From Ustilaginoidea virens (Eukaryota > Ascomycota > Sordariomycetes > Hypocreales > Clavicipitaceae): a stretch of DNA of 64,000 bases. Below are positions 24,998-38,132 of the stretch, in pieces. The stretch's first letter is position 1. Each line of letters begins with the position of its first letter. Where the stretch lies: positions 558,001 to 622,000 of the forward strand of contig NC_057322.1 in assembly GCF_000687475.1 (NCBI RefSeq). Direction: 5' to 3'. The notes under the pieces were generated by a model. That model had not been told where the DNA came from. It made no database searches and worked only from the letters and a program-made list of their open reading frames with translations. Position numbers and translations under genes: made by a program.

Positions 24998-26344
24998 ATA
25001 GCAGAGTCAGGATCCTATAAGGTCCCTAAATCCGATACTGAAGTTAATACTAATATATAGCTACAGCTAGATATGGACGATATAAAATCCCAGATGAATA
25101 TACTAACTGACCTTATATAGGGCCTAGTTAGTAGGCAAAATAACGATACCTAGGCTACCTAGGCTACTAATAAGAAGCCTACTAAATCCACCAAAGCTGG
25201 ACCTTCTACTAAGACTACTACTAAAGATAATGATAGTAAAGCTAACGTTATGGAAATCGACTAACCTTCTACTCCTATAAAATATAAGGGTAAAAAGCCT
25301 ATTTATATAACGCCACTAACAACTATCACCAACCAAATTAGTGATAGGGCTATTAAGGAATTAGTTAAGACTGCCAACCGCTTTAAAGAGTCCCAGAAGC
25401 TAAAAAGCCCTTATAATTTCGACCAGTAGAAGCAGGCCCTTACTATATAACTTCGGGCCTTTAAAATAGCTAATTTTATCAACGACCCTTCTATAGTAAG
25501 GCACTTTGATGAGTCTGAGCAGGCACTTCTACTACTAATGCTAAAGAATAGCTGTAGTGAAGAAGCTGCAGAGGCTATAGACTGGTGTAACGACCCAAAG
25601 GAAGCCTACCTTTTACTAGTGGCCCAGTATTGCCACTTACTAGAAGTATAGCGGGCACACTTATACCCTACCTTTTATACCCTTATATTTACCGGTTATA
25701 AGGGCACCTTAGAGGCTTTTAATAGCGAATTTAATAGCTATATTTCTCGCCTTAGAATCCTAGGTTCTAAAATCGACTCTTTCGACCAAGTTAACTAGTA
25801 TCTTTAGGCTGTAGAGGGGGTATTTACCCGCTAGACGGAACGCCAACGCTCTATAATTAGGGCTTATAGCGCCCAGGGTGTTATTAATAGCAGCAAATTT
25901 AACCTCTAGTATTTTATAGTTGACCTACTAGAAGAATAGTGTTCTAAAGGGTCTAATAAAGTAGCTGCTAATAATAACCCTAAGCAGCTTAAGGCTTCCA
26001 AAGACTCTAAGAATAAAGGGTCTACTAATGCCGCTTCTACTAATAATAGCAAGAATAATTCTACTAATAATAGGAAAAAGAAGCAGCAACAGAAGAAGAA
26101 ACAAGACTCTAGCAATAATCAGCAAGATATCGAGGCCTTTATTATAGGCAATTATAATACCCAGAATTCTAATATATCCTATTCTTCTTCTTCTTCCACT
26201 ATATCTACTGATATAAGCTATAGTGCTAAATCAGGTAGTAGGACCCCTAAGGATGCCCTCCTTTACGATACAAGCTCCACTTATTATATTGTTAATAATA
26301 AGAAGCATTTCACTACTTTTCACTACTTTAAGAAGGATAATAAG
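24998..26344 (+). pseudogene. C1 gag and protease start remnant
   Basis: Begins at ATA (24998-25000) where C3 has ATG, so the start codon is lost by G-to-A. Contains the FDQ-KQALTIQLRAFKIANF and FTGYKGTLEAFNSEFNSYIS blocks and a Ser/Asn/Lys-rich tail, then the start of the protease region (ALLYDTSSTYYIV), where the catalytic DTGS motif of relatives reads DTSS here. Element E interrupts it at 26344. Several in-frame TAG codons. Confidence 0.87.
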
Positions 26345-26586
26345 TGTAAAGGACTGGCCCTAGGGCTACTGCGAATAGGCGTTGAATGAATATATTAAAT
26401 AGACTAAGGAGGAAAGAGAGAGGGCCCGAATAGGGGCCTCTAAGTAGCCTATTTATGTCTATATATAGCACGGGCCGAGTCCTTAGCGAGCCCTCGTGAC
26501 CCCGTGCCGATACTCCTGAGGCTAGTCGCGGGCGCAGCCCGAGTCCTAGCCATATTGTAGCGCGGGCGTAGCCCGAGCCCGTGATA
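26345..26586 (-). repeat. Element E 3' LTR
   Basis: 242 bp, plus-strand start TGTAAAGGACTGG, end CCCGTGATA (CA has become TA). A purine-rich tract on the minus strand (AAGGCGGAGAAGGGGGA) lies just inside it, fixing the orientation. Confidence 0.92.
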
Positions 26587-26867
26587 TATCCCCCTTCTCC
26601 GCCTTAGAGTCGGAAAAATCGCCTTCCGTTATCAATCAATCCTCCGCTAGGGACCAATTATATCGCCGATTACTATATCGCGATATCCTCAAATCCATAT
26701 ATAGGCTAATTGCCGGGTATAGGAAGGACTCGTCTGTAAGCGTAGTAGATATGGCCATATAATTAACAGGAGTCGTATAGTCGTCAATTAGGAATAGTAT
26801 GGTAGAAGTGCGTAGAAGTTCGTTGTCGCGCCGCCAGCTGGAGGTTAACCGGTGCAGCTAAGAACGT

Positions 26868-28408
26868 TATAAAAAATTTTTCGCTAGCTGCCGGCTGGAA
26901 ATCTCCCTATAGTCTTTATTGTTTTTCGTTAGGGGCTCTTTTCCTTCTTCCCTTCTTCTTATTAAAGCTATTACTAAGTATTAAAGGTCCCTATTATCGT
27001 AAGTTTTTATCCTGCGTTAAGCCTATATTGTATGCTAATCGGTTGAAGTATTATTTCCGCCCCTTCTGCATTAGTATTCCTTATCGAATTCTGTTTCTAT
27101 TGCAACCAGCTGCTAACTCCTTTTGTAGCGAGACCCGATCTAGCCTATATATAAAGCCTATTGGTAAGTCTTAAGTCCCTACCTATATTGCGAGCGTCTT
27201 ATGCTAACCCCGTATAGAACCCGAATATATCCTTATCTACTGCTAGTAGTGCCCCTGCCGGGGGGGAATTGGATCCTACTTATCCCTAAAAGCTATACTG
27301 CGCCGCTAGTGACTATCTTCTAGAGGGGGACTCCTCAGATAAGGAGTATTAGTATGCGAAAGACGAAAAGTTCCCGTACGATAGATATACTAAATATATA
27401 TAAGCGACCGGAGAGCTACCTATTTATAAGCGTTATAGAAGAGTAAAGGGGTGCAAAAGCTGCGCTAATTCCTATGCATCTTACGTATAGCTTGATTAAT
27501 ATCTTGCGGGGAACCCTATATTACGATGCATCCTATACAACTAGATTAAGGTAGTGAAGGAGGGGAGGGCCGTCGTAGAGCCCGCCTATCTAAAGACAGA
27601 TATATAGAAAGCGCGTGCCACTATCCTAACCCCTGAATTTCGGGCTTTAAATAATTAATAGCATTATGCTTTCGCTGTCGAGTAGGTGGCCCCTTATGCC
27701 CTACGTTTGGTATTTAGGCTATAAGATGCCTCTAGTATAGTTTCTACTATATCCGCGGTATTAACGCCCTCCCGGCGTTAGGCTAGGTCCGTTATAGATC
27801 TTGCCCTTATACTAAATATTATAAGGGAAACATAAGTAGAAGCCTGGGAATATTATGCCAGGATAGAGTAGTACTAAGTTAGAGCTTAATATCCCTAGCT
27901 ACCCTTGCCCCTATCTTATCCCGCCCTCCCTATATATTATATAGAGGGGGAACCATCGTACGATTAGGGCGGCTAATATTATATAGAGGCTCCGCTACTA
28001 CTAGTATAAGGTTATCTATTATAACCCCCGTAATAGTAGGCAGAACCTACTCTATAGCCCCCTATGCCCTCGCCGTTTTTATTATAGCTATTGCTATAGA
28101 TACTGTATCGCTTAGCCCCGTCTCGTTAAAAGGTCTTATCGTCTCCTAGTGCGCCCCCGCTATATTCGCCTTATAGTGGCCCGCAGACTCCGTTATATTA
28201 TAGATATATAGGGAATTATCCCTATCTAATATATAGTCTATATGTATACCTTACCCTGTGAGGACCCCTATCGCTACCGGCCTATATGCTATTATAGGGA
28301 TAGGAGGAGGCTTAGGGAGATAGAGAGTGGCCCTAAGAGGGGGCGTATTAGGGGTAAGCCTATATCGGCCCTGGTTTAGTTTATTATATTTTTTTATTTT
28401 TTTTTTAA
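26868..28408 (+). pseudogene. Antisense intron-bearing gene remnant inside element E
   Basis: Not recognised. On the plus strand, against the element, one frame runs from about 27218 to a TAA at 28406-28408, about 395 codons. Its many stops are TAG/TAA (one TGA), the pattern left by RIP of Gln, Trp and Arg codons. Just upstream is a consensus fungal intron, 27164-27217 (54 bp): GTAAGT donor, GCTAAC branch site, TAG acceptor, the exon continuing in the same frame. A second likely intron end is GCTAAC...TTTTGTAG at about 27,109-27,128. TATAAAAAA at about 26,875 is followed by a long pyrimidine-rich tract, as in a fungal promoter and 5' leader. A Cys motif KGCKSCANSYASY with a further Cys about 23 residues on suggests a metal-binding cluster. 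The start codon is not identifiable. It could be a captured host gene or an element-encoded accessory gene. Confidence 0.6.
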
Positions 28409-28539
28409 AGTGTTTTTATTATTTTATATTTTGCTTATAGTAGTAGGCATTTAGTATCGTTTATTAGTCTAATAGACCCCGTTTCGAGACCCGGCTAGGC
28501 CTATTATAAGTCCTAATATCCCCCTATTTGCCTTTAAAT

Positions 28540-31500
28540 ATTTCTTATACGGTAGTATCCTTAAAGTTTTTTAGGGGTTCTTATATCGGTAAGTCGTATC
28601 CTTTCCACTTTATAAGTATATTGCGTTTCTATCCCCAGCTTTATGCATTCTTTGCTATAAGTATCTCTTTAACCTTATACTTTTTATGTGGGTTCGTAGA
28701 GTCTTAGGGGAGGATGAGTAGGAGCCTAAGTTATATATCGGTTATTACCTAATTAGGTAATAGATCGGAAGCAGCTTATTCGATTAGGTTAATATAGAAA
28801 ACCAGATAAATGCCTTATAGGATATCAAATTAGATATTAAGCGGTAATAGGATAGCAATAATAGTATATTTAGTAGAGACCTAATCGAGCTTTTTATATA
28901 GGCAGTTCGTTTTAATATTCTAAAGGTTTAATTATACCTAGTTACTAATCTAGAAGCGTTTAGCCGGGCGTTATAAACGGTTAGTAGTATCTTACTATTA
29001 TTATTGTGCGAAAGCGATAGTAGCCTAGGCTAATTCTTATCCCTCTTTAAGGTTGCTAAGAAAGAGGGCTATATGCCCTTTTAGGGTAGTTAAACTTAGG
29101 GTTACCTTTAGAGGCAGGGCGATAATCGGAATATTAAACCTATTAAGCAGCCGGTTTAGGCTAAACCCGGTAATAGATAATGTTTAGTTATTTAACGTAA
29201 GTTAATATACCGCAAGATAGTGTGGCTAATCGTACTAATTAAAGGAAACTATAATATAGAGGACCGCCTATACCTTTTAGTTTATTCGCTCTATGCCGCT
29301 ATCGGTTTAGGGGTAGTATGCTATTAATAGAAGTTACTTAGTCCTAACTGATTTATATAGCGTAGACTAAAATTAGCCTACCTAATCTAAACCTCGATTG
29401 CTAATAATCTCTTTAGGGAAGCTATAAAAGCGCTACTAATACTATTAGAAGCATTCTATGCAATCTTCTGCTTTTATTAAGTGTATAGCTTTAAGCTAGA
29501 TATACTTCAATAAGCGATCTATAATAACCATAAGGAATCGCGGGTCGGAGGCATTATAGGCAGAAAGGTCGGTTATAAAGTCGACTAATATCTGCGACTA
29601 AAAGCGGTCTACGATTAGTAGCGGTTGTAATAACCCCTGGCGTAATTGGCGGCTCTTATATACCCCGCGGTATCGGCAATTCTAAATATATCTCGCTACC
29701 TTAGATAATATATTATCGAAGTAATAATCTTATTGCAATAATTGGAAGGTAGTATTTTTCCTTAGGTAGCCTACAATAGGCGAGTTATAGTAGTATTGGA
29801 TTACTATAGTAGTTAAGGGCTTAAACGATAGAAGCTATATCTATGCCTAGTAAAGGAGTATACTATATGCATTTAGGGTATAGTCGGCAATTTATTCTCG
29901 TATCGCTGCCTCTACTAGAAATCGTCGTTCCCTATTTGCGACTGCCGTCTATTAGGCCTAATATATGCTATCTTTAGATATCGCTTAGTCCTAAATAGCT
30001 TAAAAGTAGGAGTTAGCAAAGATATATAGGCCGTAAGGTAGGGTAGTCTATAGGGCTAAGGTCGGTATTATCTCGCCTTTTATTTTATCTGTATCGAGTA
30101 CTAAAATAGATAGTAGTTTTAGGATCTAGCTAATTTATAGCTCTACCCCGTTTGCCTTTTATTCCCATTAAGAAAGCGCATTAGGGTATTAGGCTTATAA
30201 CCCTAGCCTATACCAAAGATAGAAGTTAAAGAGTACTAGAGTTTCGGCCTATTAGGCTTATTGCTTAGATATTTCTTATAGTTAGGCAAAGTACTTTAGG
30301 TTCTTATAGTCGGTAAGGATAGTAAAAGGGGAGGCTATTAAGCGGAGTTCTACTAACTATACCTTAAGGTAAGAGATAATAGCGAGGAGTTCCTTATCGT
30401 ATATAGTATAGTTCTATTCTATATCTAATAAGCGAGCGGAATAATATACGATAGGGTAGAGTATATTATCCTCCCCGATTTACGATAGATAGCCGCCGAA
30501 GGCTATACCGGAACTATCTGCCTTAAGGACCGTCTCCTTATTAGGGTCCTATTAGGCGAGAACTAGAGATAATATAAAATACTACTTAAGCGCTTAAAAT
30601 GCCGCCTCTTCTTTATCTAGCTATTAGAATAGGACCCCTTTCTTTATTAACTTAACTAAAGGGTCGATAAGGCGGGAGAAGTCTAGGATAAAATTGCGGT
30701 AGAAGTTAGTAAAACCGAGGAAATTACGAATGCCTTTTAATTTTATTAGTACTTCCTAATTCTAGATAGCCTTAATCTTTTCGGGGTTTAGATAGATTTC
30801 CTTTCCAGCCGTTATAATATATCCTAGGTACTAGACCTTTTTTACTGCGAAATCGTATTTATTAAGATCTAAATTTAAGCCGGCCTTTTATAGTTATCGA
30901 AAGATTTCTTTAATATGCCCTATATAGTCTATCTTTATTCCCCCGGTATAGATTAAGATATTATTAAGGTAGGCGGTTATAAAGTCTCCTAATATATTCC
31001 CTAAGGCCCTATTAATATATCTTTAGAAAGTCGTAGGGGCCTTAGTTAGGCTAAATAGTATAATAAGCTATTTAAATAGTCCGAATTATATGCGGAATGC
31101 GGTTAAGTATTCATCGCCCTCTATAATATATATCTTATAGAACGCTATATATATATCAACCTTAGTAAACTATTTCGCCTAGGATAAAGATCGTAAGGTC
31201 TTTTTAATTAAAGGGAGGGGGTATTAGTCTTAGACTATAACCTTATTGAGGGCCTAGTAATCGACGCAAAAATGCCACCTACTATTCCCTTTTCTAGCTA
31301 ATAGGATTAGTGCTACTGCCGATAAGGAGCTTATATAGATCTATCCTTTATCTATTAGGTTAGTTATTTATTTTCGAACCTTAAGTAATTAGTCTTATGG
31401 TATATTATATAATAGGCCCTAAGGTAAGTCTAGCTAGCTCCCGTCTGCAGTCTTTTTAAGCCGGATATAGTGGTCTAATATACCCTAGTGCAAAAGGAGA

Positions 31501-33436
31501 CTAAAAGCCTTCTCCTTATTAAAAAGGTCAGTAAATTTCTATAATTCCATCGGGAGTACTTGCAATTCTTGCGATCGTAGGGCAGAGTCTTAATAAGGTA
31601 GTAGCATAACGCAAAAGATGCATATTATCTCCTATAAGCTTATCGTAATAAAGGAAGTTAACCGGTCCCTAGAGTGTTTCGCCTGCTTTAGTATACTATA
31701 GAAGACCGAGCTAAGGATATTTACTATAGTCGGACCCTATTGCCTTCTTATCGATTCCTTAACAATAAGGCTACCTACTAATCCGATCTTCAATTAGTAT
31801 TACTTCGCCTATAGTATAATATTATAATACTCTATCTAAGGTATCCTAAAGATAATATTATAGGTAAGGCCTAGGATAACGTAAAGTATAACTATAGATA
31901 GCTATCCATCGATATTAATTATTATGCGGACGATATAGGTAATAGAGGAATGCATTACCTTATATTCTCCTGAACGGCTCTAAATATCTACTGCCGTTCT
32001 AATTTCCCTATATTATAATAGGCAGATAGGTTAGAGGCCTAACTATTATACTATCCTTTCGCTTATAGCGCTATAGTAATTATATCCTAAGTCGATTAAG
32101 GTATTAATAAAGGTATAGGATTTATATAAGATTGGTACTAAAAAGGGGTGTTTATCTATTCGTTCTATAATCTCCTTTAATTCCTTTTGTGATTAGGCCG
32201 GGGTCTATACGTGCGTCTTAAGCCCTTTAATAAGATTAGGTTTAAGGGCTATTCTTTTTTTTAATCTTTATTGCTATTTTCGACCTTTACGATTTATAAG
32301 TTAAGCGAGGCTACTTTAGCTATATTAGGTCGGATTACCGGCAATAAATAGTATATAAATGTCTGATGATTAGGAGAGCTATACTGAAGATAAAGACCTT
32401 TCTTCTTATAATCTTTATACTATTCTTTAGAGACCTATATTGCCTTAAGTGTGCGCTAATTACCCTTCGAGTCTAGCTTATTAATACCTGATATTTATAT
32501 ATCGCCCTTAGAATCCTAGGCGTATATCAGTCGGGAATAGATCGAACCTATATAATAATTAATAGTTAAGCTAGTCTTAATATCGATAGCAATTTATCGG
32601 TAATAGTCTACCGCCGAATAATAGTCGTAACGGGAGACCCTAAGGCTAATAATCTTATTAGCTATACGAGCATTAAGTGCCGATCGGAGGTATTTAAGCT
32701 TAACTTCCTTAGGCCAACCGAGACTGCTAGTAAGCATAAGTTTTTCCTCGAATTATATAAAGAAGGCGGTAAAAGGTTCCTTAGGGCCCTAGCATAAAGA
32801 GTGCTTAAGCTTAGTAATAGCGCGATCCTATCGGTATAGATCCTTAAAGAGACGTTAGAGGTATTTAAAGAACTTTATTATATTATAATCGCAAGCCGTA
32901 CTATTCTTAAAAAAGGCCGCGACCTATAATTAGACTATAGACGAAAGGTTCTAGAAGATAAATATCTATTAGGTCTTTTTATCCCCGATAAATTCCTTAT
33001 CGACCTCGAGCTTATATTGCATAAAGGTCCGCCAGGCTGTAAATATAGCCTTTTTGCTATTAAAGGGGTCCCCTATCGGGATCGGCTTACGTTTTAGCTG
33101 GGTATCTTGAGCCGTAGGGAGGGGGGCGTTTTATTATATGATTAGGGCCGGTTAGGTGGCGTTTTAGGAGCTATTTGACTGGTTCGCAAAAAGGGTCTAT
33201 AGCGAGGCAGCAACGGCAGTAAAGTATTGCGCGTTAGTCTGCATCTATGCCTCTATCTATTATAACCCCGATGCGAGCTGCTCTACTTAGGTATATATAT
33301 TACGTCGGGAGCGTTATGGTCTCGGGTTATCTATCCCCGTTTCTCTAGGTGTACTTATCTCGATATCTTATATAGCCTGCATCATCAGCTCTATGATGTG
33401 AGGTTATAACAGTAAGGCTGAGAGAGTCTATTTAAA
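28540..33436 (-). pseudogene. Element E gag-pol remnant with chromodomain
   Basis: Minus strand order: Gag about 33,400-32,200 (poorly preserved); RT with ARKGNSRWHFCVDY at about 31,310-31,255; then AYLNNILIYTGG at about 30,980-30,945, where both catalytic Asp of the YxDD box have become Asn by G-to-A; a thumb region (FAVKKV...YLGYIITAGKEI); RNase H about 30,500-30,150; integrase about 29,900-28,900; chromodomain 28,690-28,555 (YKVKEIL, LIKWKGYDLP). The chromodomain places it among chromoviruses, which use it to target heterochromatin. Stops of TAA/TAG type throughout. Confidence 0.82.
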
Positions 33437-33678
33437 TGTAAAAGACTAGCCCTAGGGCTACTGCGAATAGGCGTCGAATGAATATATTAAATAGACTAAG
33501 GAGGAAAGAGAGAGGGCCCGAATAGGGGCCTCTAAGTAGCCTATTTATGTCTATACGTAGTACGGGCCGAGTCCTTAGCGAGCCCTCGTGACCCTGTGCC
33601 GATACTCCTGAGGCTAGTCGCAGGCGCAGCCCGAGTCCTAGCCATATTGTGGCGCGGGCGTAGCCCGAGCCCGTGACA
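33437..33678 (-). repeat. Element E 5' LTR
   Basis: 242 bp, ends CCCGTGACA. Differs from the 3' LTR at about ten positions by eye, all transitions. Confidence 0.92.
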
Positions 33679-33683
33679 ATAAG

Positions 33684-36600
33684 CCTATAATTACTACTAG
33701 TAGTGGCCTTATTTCCCCTACTAGTTAGGGCATAGCACGATTTACTGTGCTATAGGGCGTTAATCCCACTAAATGGGGTATTATAGAGCTTAAGAATGCA
33801 CTATATATTCCTGCCTTAGATATTAATATCATTAGCGGTATAAAGCACTATGCCGCTAAAGGGGTACTAATTAAAAATCAGCTTTGGTCAGCAAGCTGTA
33901 AATGCATCGGTATTTTTAACTTCGAAAAATACGGCTTTTTCCTTCTATAGAAAGGAATAGACACACCACTACTGCATCAACCTTGCAGCTACTATACTAA
34001 TAGTATAGTAGTAGAGGTCCCCAGCCTTACTAACCCTGCTGATTATAGTAATCCTGAGGAAACCACTATTACCCCCGTTCTTACTACTGCGACTAATAAG
34101 GAACCTATAGAGGCTACTAGCCCTACTACCTAACCTTCTGCTATTACGACTAGCGAAGACCCTATAGAGGTTACTAACCCTACTCCTGCCCTTATAGCTG
34201 CTGATATAGAATATCAGAAGCTATTATAATTAGCCGGCATTTGGTATGTACGGCTAGGGCATATAGGTATTCAGCTGCTTAAAAAGACCTGTGCTAATAC
34301 CCCTGGTCTACCTAACCTTAATAAGGTTAAAGATGCTGATTTTCGCTGTCTAGCCTGTATATAGGCTAAAAAGGTTAGAAGACCTTCTAAGGATGCGATA
34401 CCTAATCTAGCTAAATGCCTGGATATTATAGAAGGTGATACTTTTGCTATATTACCTATGCCATATAATAAACGACCTGTTGCCCTTATATTAGTAGATA
34501 GAAAATCCCGATTCCGCTGGCTTTACTTGCTGCCTAATAGGGAAGGCACTATTGTTTTTAAAGCATTATAGAGCTTTATACAGAGCCTACAGGTCAGATA
34601 TGGTAAAACGCCTGTTGAATTCCATTATGATGGTGGAAATGAAATCAATAAAATGCTTAGTGATTGGCTTGTTGAATAGGGTATAGCTTTTAATACCTTT
34701 TGCCCTTATATTTACGAATAAAACGGCCTAGCTGAGCGGTCTATTAGGGTTATAGCTGATAGGCTACGTGCTACTATGGCCTGGTTAAGGCTTCTATCTA
34801 ACCTCTGGTCTGCTGTAATTACTGGCGTTGTTATGCTAGTAAATATAATAGCTGTTACTAATAGACCTTCTAGCCCCTATTAGGAGCTATTAAAGGATTA
34901 TGACTATATTACGCCGGAGTACTATCCTGATCTTATTAACCTTAGGGCTATTGGAGTAGCTATTGAAGTGCTTATACCACACGAAAAGCGTGTAAAAAGC
35001 CGCAAATTAGCGCCCTGTACCGAGCCTGGTAGGCTCCTTACTACTCTAGGTAATAATACTTACCTAGTCTACCTTCTAAAGAAGAAGGTTGTTACTAAAA
35101 TAACTTTTATTACCTTTATTCACTAAAATGAAGGTATAGGCCCTATTTCTAGTGGCCTAGAAGAAGACTTTTATAGAGGGCAAAATATAGGTTTAGAGGG
35201 GGTATCTAGCAGAGAATCTGCTATTTTACTGGATGACCTAGAAAGTATACTGGACCCTACTAACCTTACTAATATTACTAATACTAATGTTATACCGGAT
35301 GACCTGGAAAGCATGCCGGACCCTACTAATACTAGCGTTATTAATACTAATGTTACCTTGGATAACCGTCCTATATTATAGTCCCTGGCTACTGTAAAGG
35401 ATGACCTTATAGATATCCTTACTAGCCTTACTCCTGCCGACCTTGCTGGCCCTGCTGGCCCTGCTGGCCCTGCTATACCTGCTAGCCCTACTAACCCTAC
35501 CAGCCCTACTGACTTATTCCCTTAGGAAGGTAATACGTTATACCACCTGATATGGGATTCCTGCTATATAGCTAAGTGTAAGCTAGCTAAAAAGGCCCCT
35601 GATGGTACGCCTAATAGCTGGAAGGATGTGCTACGAAGCCCTGAAAAAGACCTTTGGATAAAGGCACTATTTAAGGAATTTAAGTAGCTTTTGGATACTA
35701 AAGTCTTCCAATTTATTCCTAAGTCTAGCGTTCCTATTGATAGGAAAATTATACGTAATAGGCCTGTGTTTCGGGTTAAAAAGGATGCTAATAATCAGCC
35801 TATAAAATATAAGGCTAGATTAGTAGTAAAGGGCTTTATGCAAGTCGAAGGAAAGGACTTCTAGCATACTTATGCTTCTACCTTTATCCTACCCACCTGG
35901 AGGGTTATACTGGCCTTGGCAGCTAGTAATAACTGGGAAATAGAGCAAATTGACTTTATAGGCGCCTTTCTAAATAGCGAACTTTCTGAGACTATTTATA
36001 TAGATATCCCTGATGGATTTCTTGAATTTACGGAAAGTCTACTAACTGATAGTAAGCTTTGGTCTAATATATAGCGCTAATAGTTACTAACTTTACTTAA
36101 AGAAGCTGGCTTTGACCCTTCTATAAAGCAAGCTATTTTATTGAAGAAGGCCCTATATGGGCTAAAACAAGCACCCTGCGAATGGCAATACCGGCTAAAA
36201 GACCTGATTTCTAGTGAAGGCTTCTTACCTTTAGTATCTAATGCTGCTGTCTTTTATAATAAGCAAACTAGCACCTTTATCGTTACTTATATTGACGACT
36301 GCCTATTAGTTGGTCTAAATATAACTTATATTAACCAGCTAAAAAGGAAATTTCATAAGGTCTATACTATAGAAGACCGCGGTCTGGCTTCTTTCTTTTT
36401 AGGCGTATAAATTATACGAAATAGGAAGGAAGGTCTATTGTGGCTACACTAAGCCTAATTTATAGCAGAGGTCTTAGCTAAATTCGGCTTATAGGATACT
36501 AAACCTCAGCTTATTCTACTTTAACCAGGGATTCTAAATGAATCTAGTGGAAAAGATCTTAGCCCTTATGATTAGAGCCTTTATCAGAGCCTTACTGGCA

Positions 36601-37253
36601 CTATAATATGGCTTATGATGATGACTAGGCCCGACCTAGTATTTCCTACCTAATACCTTTCTCGGTTTATATCGAAAGCAACTAATATGCATCTAAATGC
36701 TGCGAAAGGCAGCTTTAGCTACCTTAAAGGCACTGAGAACCTAGCTATTTGCTTTAGTACTACTAAAAGCAACCAATAGCCTATTATAACCGCTTATTCT
36801 GATAGCGATTTTGCTGGCTGTAAAGAAACCTCTAAATCTACTGGAGGCTTCTTAACTACTATTAATAGTGGTCCTATTAGCTGGCATTCTAAGCGAGCCT
36901 CTTTAGTAGTGCTATTTACTTTAGAAGCTGAATCTGATGCATTACTTGAGACTATCTGTGAAGTATAGTGGCTTTCTAACCTTTGTAAGGAGCTGGAAAT
37001 TGATATTGTACGCCCTATACTGTTATACTGCGATAACTAGGGCTCTATTTCGAATTCTAACGACCCTAATTAGCATGCTCGCACTAAGTATACGCTATTA
37101 AAATTCCGGTATATTAGGGAGTAAGCCTAGCTAGGCTTGGTTAAAATTACCTATTTACCTACTAATAGTATGCCTGCTGACGGTCTTACTAAGCCACTGC
37201 CGGGCCCTAAATTTACTAGGTTCCGTGAGTTACTAGGTCTTAGGGCCTGCTAA
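33684..37253 (+). pseudogene. C1 pol remnant
   Basis: Continues from 26344 after element E and its TSD copy. Contains the rest of the protease region, GAG-preintegrase (about 34,240-34,390), integrase core (about 34,480-34,900), an Ala/Pro/Gly-rich linker (GPAGPAGPA near 35,450), RT (about 35,800-36,400; the open piece 36141-36410 includes VTYIDDCLLVG) and RNase H (about 36,700-37,250). In-frame TAG/TAA at Gln or Trp positions are numerous. Ends at TAA 37251-37253, followed by the polypurine tract AGAGGGGG just before the 3' LTR. Confidence 0.88.
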
Positions 37254-37371
37254 CTTATACTAATTAACTAAGGTTTTTTCTTATGTTTTTCCTTAGCACT
37301 TTTATTGCATTTTCTTTCCCTATCCTTTATACGACGATTAGCTTGATATTATAGTAGCTAATTAGAGGGGG

Positions 37372-38127
37372 TGTTAAAATCCTATAGTAGCCTATTAGGC
37401 TGCTGGCCTTATACCGTCTCTTAGACTTATGGTAGTCTTACCAACCTTAGGCCTTTGCCTTTTACCTTAAGGATTTTTAGTGGATTATTTACTGTATATT
37501 AAGTAAGGTAGGCCGTAAGGTAGGCCTTATTAAAAAGGTGTGGTATTGCTAAATTAGCGTGGTGGCCTACTAGCGTGGTGGCGGCCTATTAGTGTGGTGG
37601 CTAGTCCACTAGTGTGGTGGTTAGTCACTAGCGTGGTAGCTAGTCCACTAGTGTGGTGGCTAGTATACTAGCGTGGTGGTTAGTCTACTAGCGTAATAGC
37701 TAATTACTAGTGCGGTGGTTAGGGTGGTTGGAAAGGCTGGATATAGTGGGGCTGCTGATGTATTGTATATGTGGCAAGTGAGCATTACGGGGAGCTTTCT
37801 TACTGGCTACCTTAGATGCCTGGGCCCACCCCTCTTTGTGTATATATAGGATAGCTTTCCCCCTTCTTTCTAGATAGCAGAAGGGTAGCACAATCAAACC
37901 TGTTAATGCACTATATGCCTCTTAACTTCCACCTTCCCTGCGTTTCTGGTTATCTTATATTTGCCTTGCCTTTACACTTGCCTTGCTTTATAGCATTTGT
38001 ATAGTCTTAGGACTTGGTGAAAAATCTAGTATTTATACTAAGATTAGTTCATAGGTCGCAGACAGTCTTATGCCATCTAGCTAACTAGTAAGGCTCTGCT
38101 TTTATAGTGACCTTGAGAATTGCAATA
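37372..38127 (+). repeat. C1 3' LTR
   Basis: 756 bp, same length as its 5' partner, with scattered transitions. Ends TTGCAATA, then the TSD ATAAC. Confidence 0.95.
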
Positions 38128-38132
38128 ATAAC

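Larger units (their letters stand above)
26345..33678 (-). mobile_element. Ty3/Gypsy chromodomain retrotransposon E
   Basis: Inserted in the C1 protease region with perfect TSD ATAAG (26340-26344 and 33679-33683). 7334 bp, minus orientation. LTRs are only 242 bp. Very heavily RIP-mutated. About 1.9 kb between the pol end and the 3' LTR holds an antisense gene remnant. Confidence 0.94.
15882..38127 (+). mobile_element. Copia LTR retrotransposon C1, split by B and E
   Basis: Perfect TSD ATAAC at 15877-15881 and 38128-38132. LTRs of 756 bp at both ends. After removing B (with its TSD copy) and E (with its TSD copy) the element is 7302 bp, exactly the length of C3. Plus orientation, opposite to its host A. 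Confidence 0.95.
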
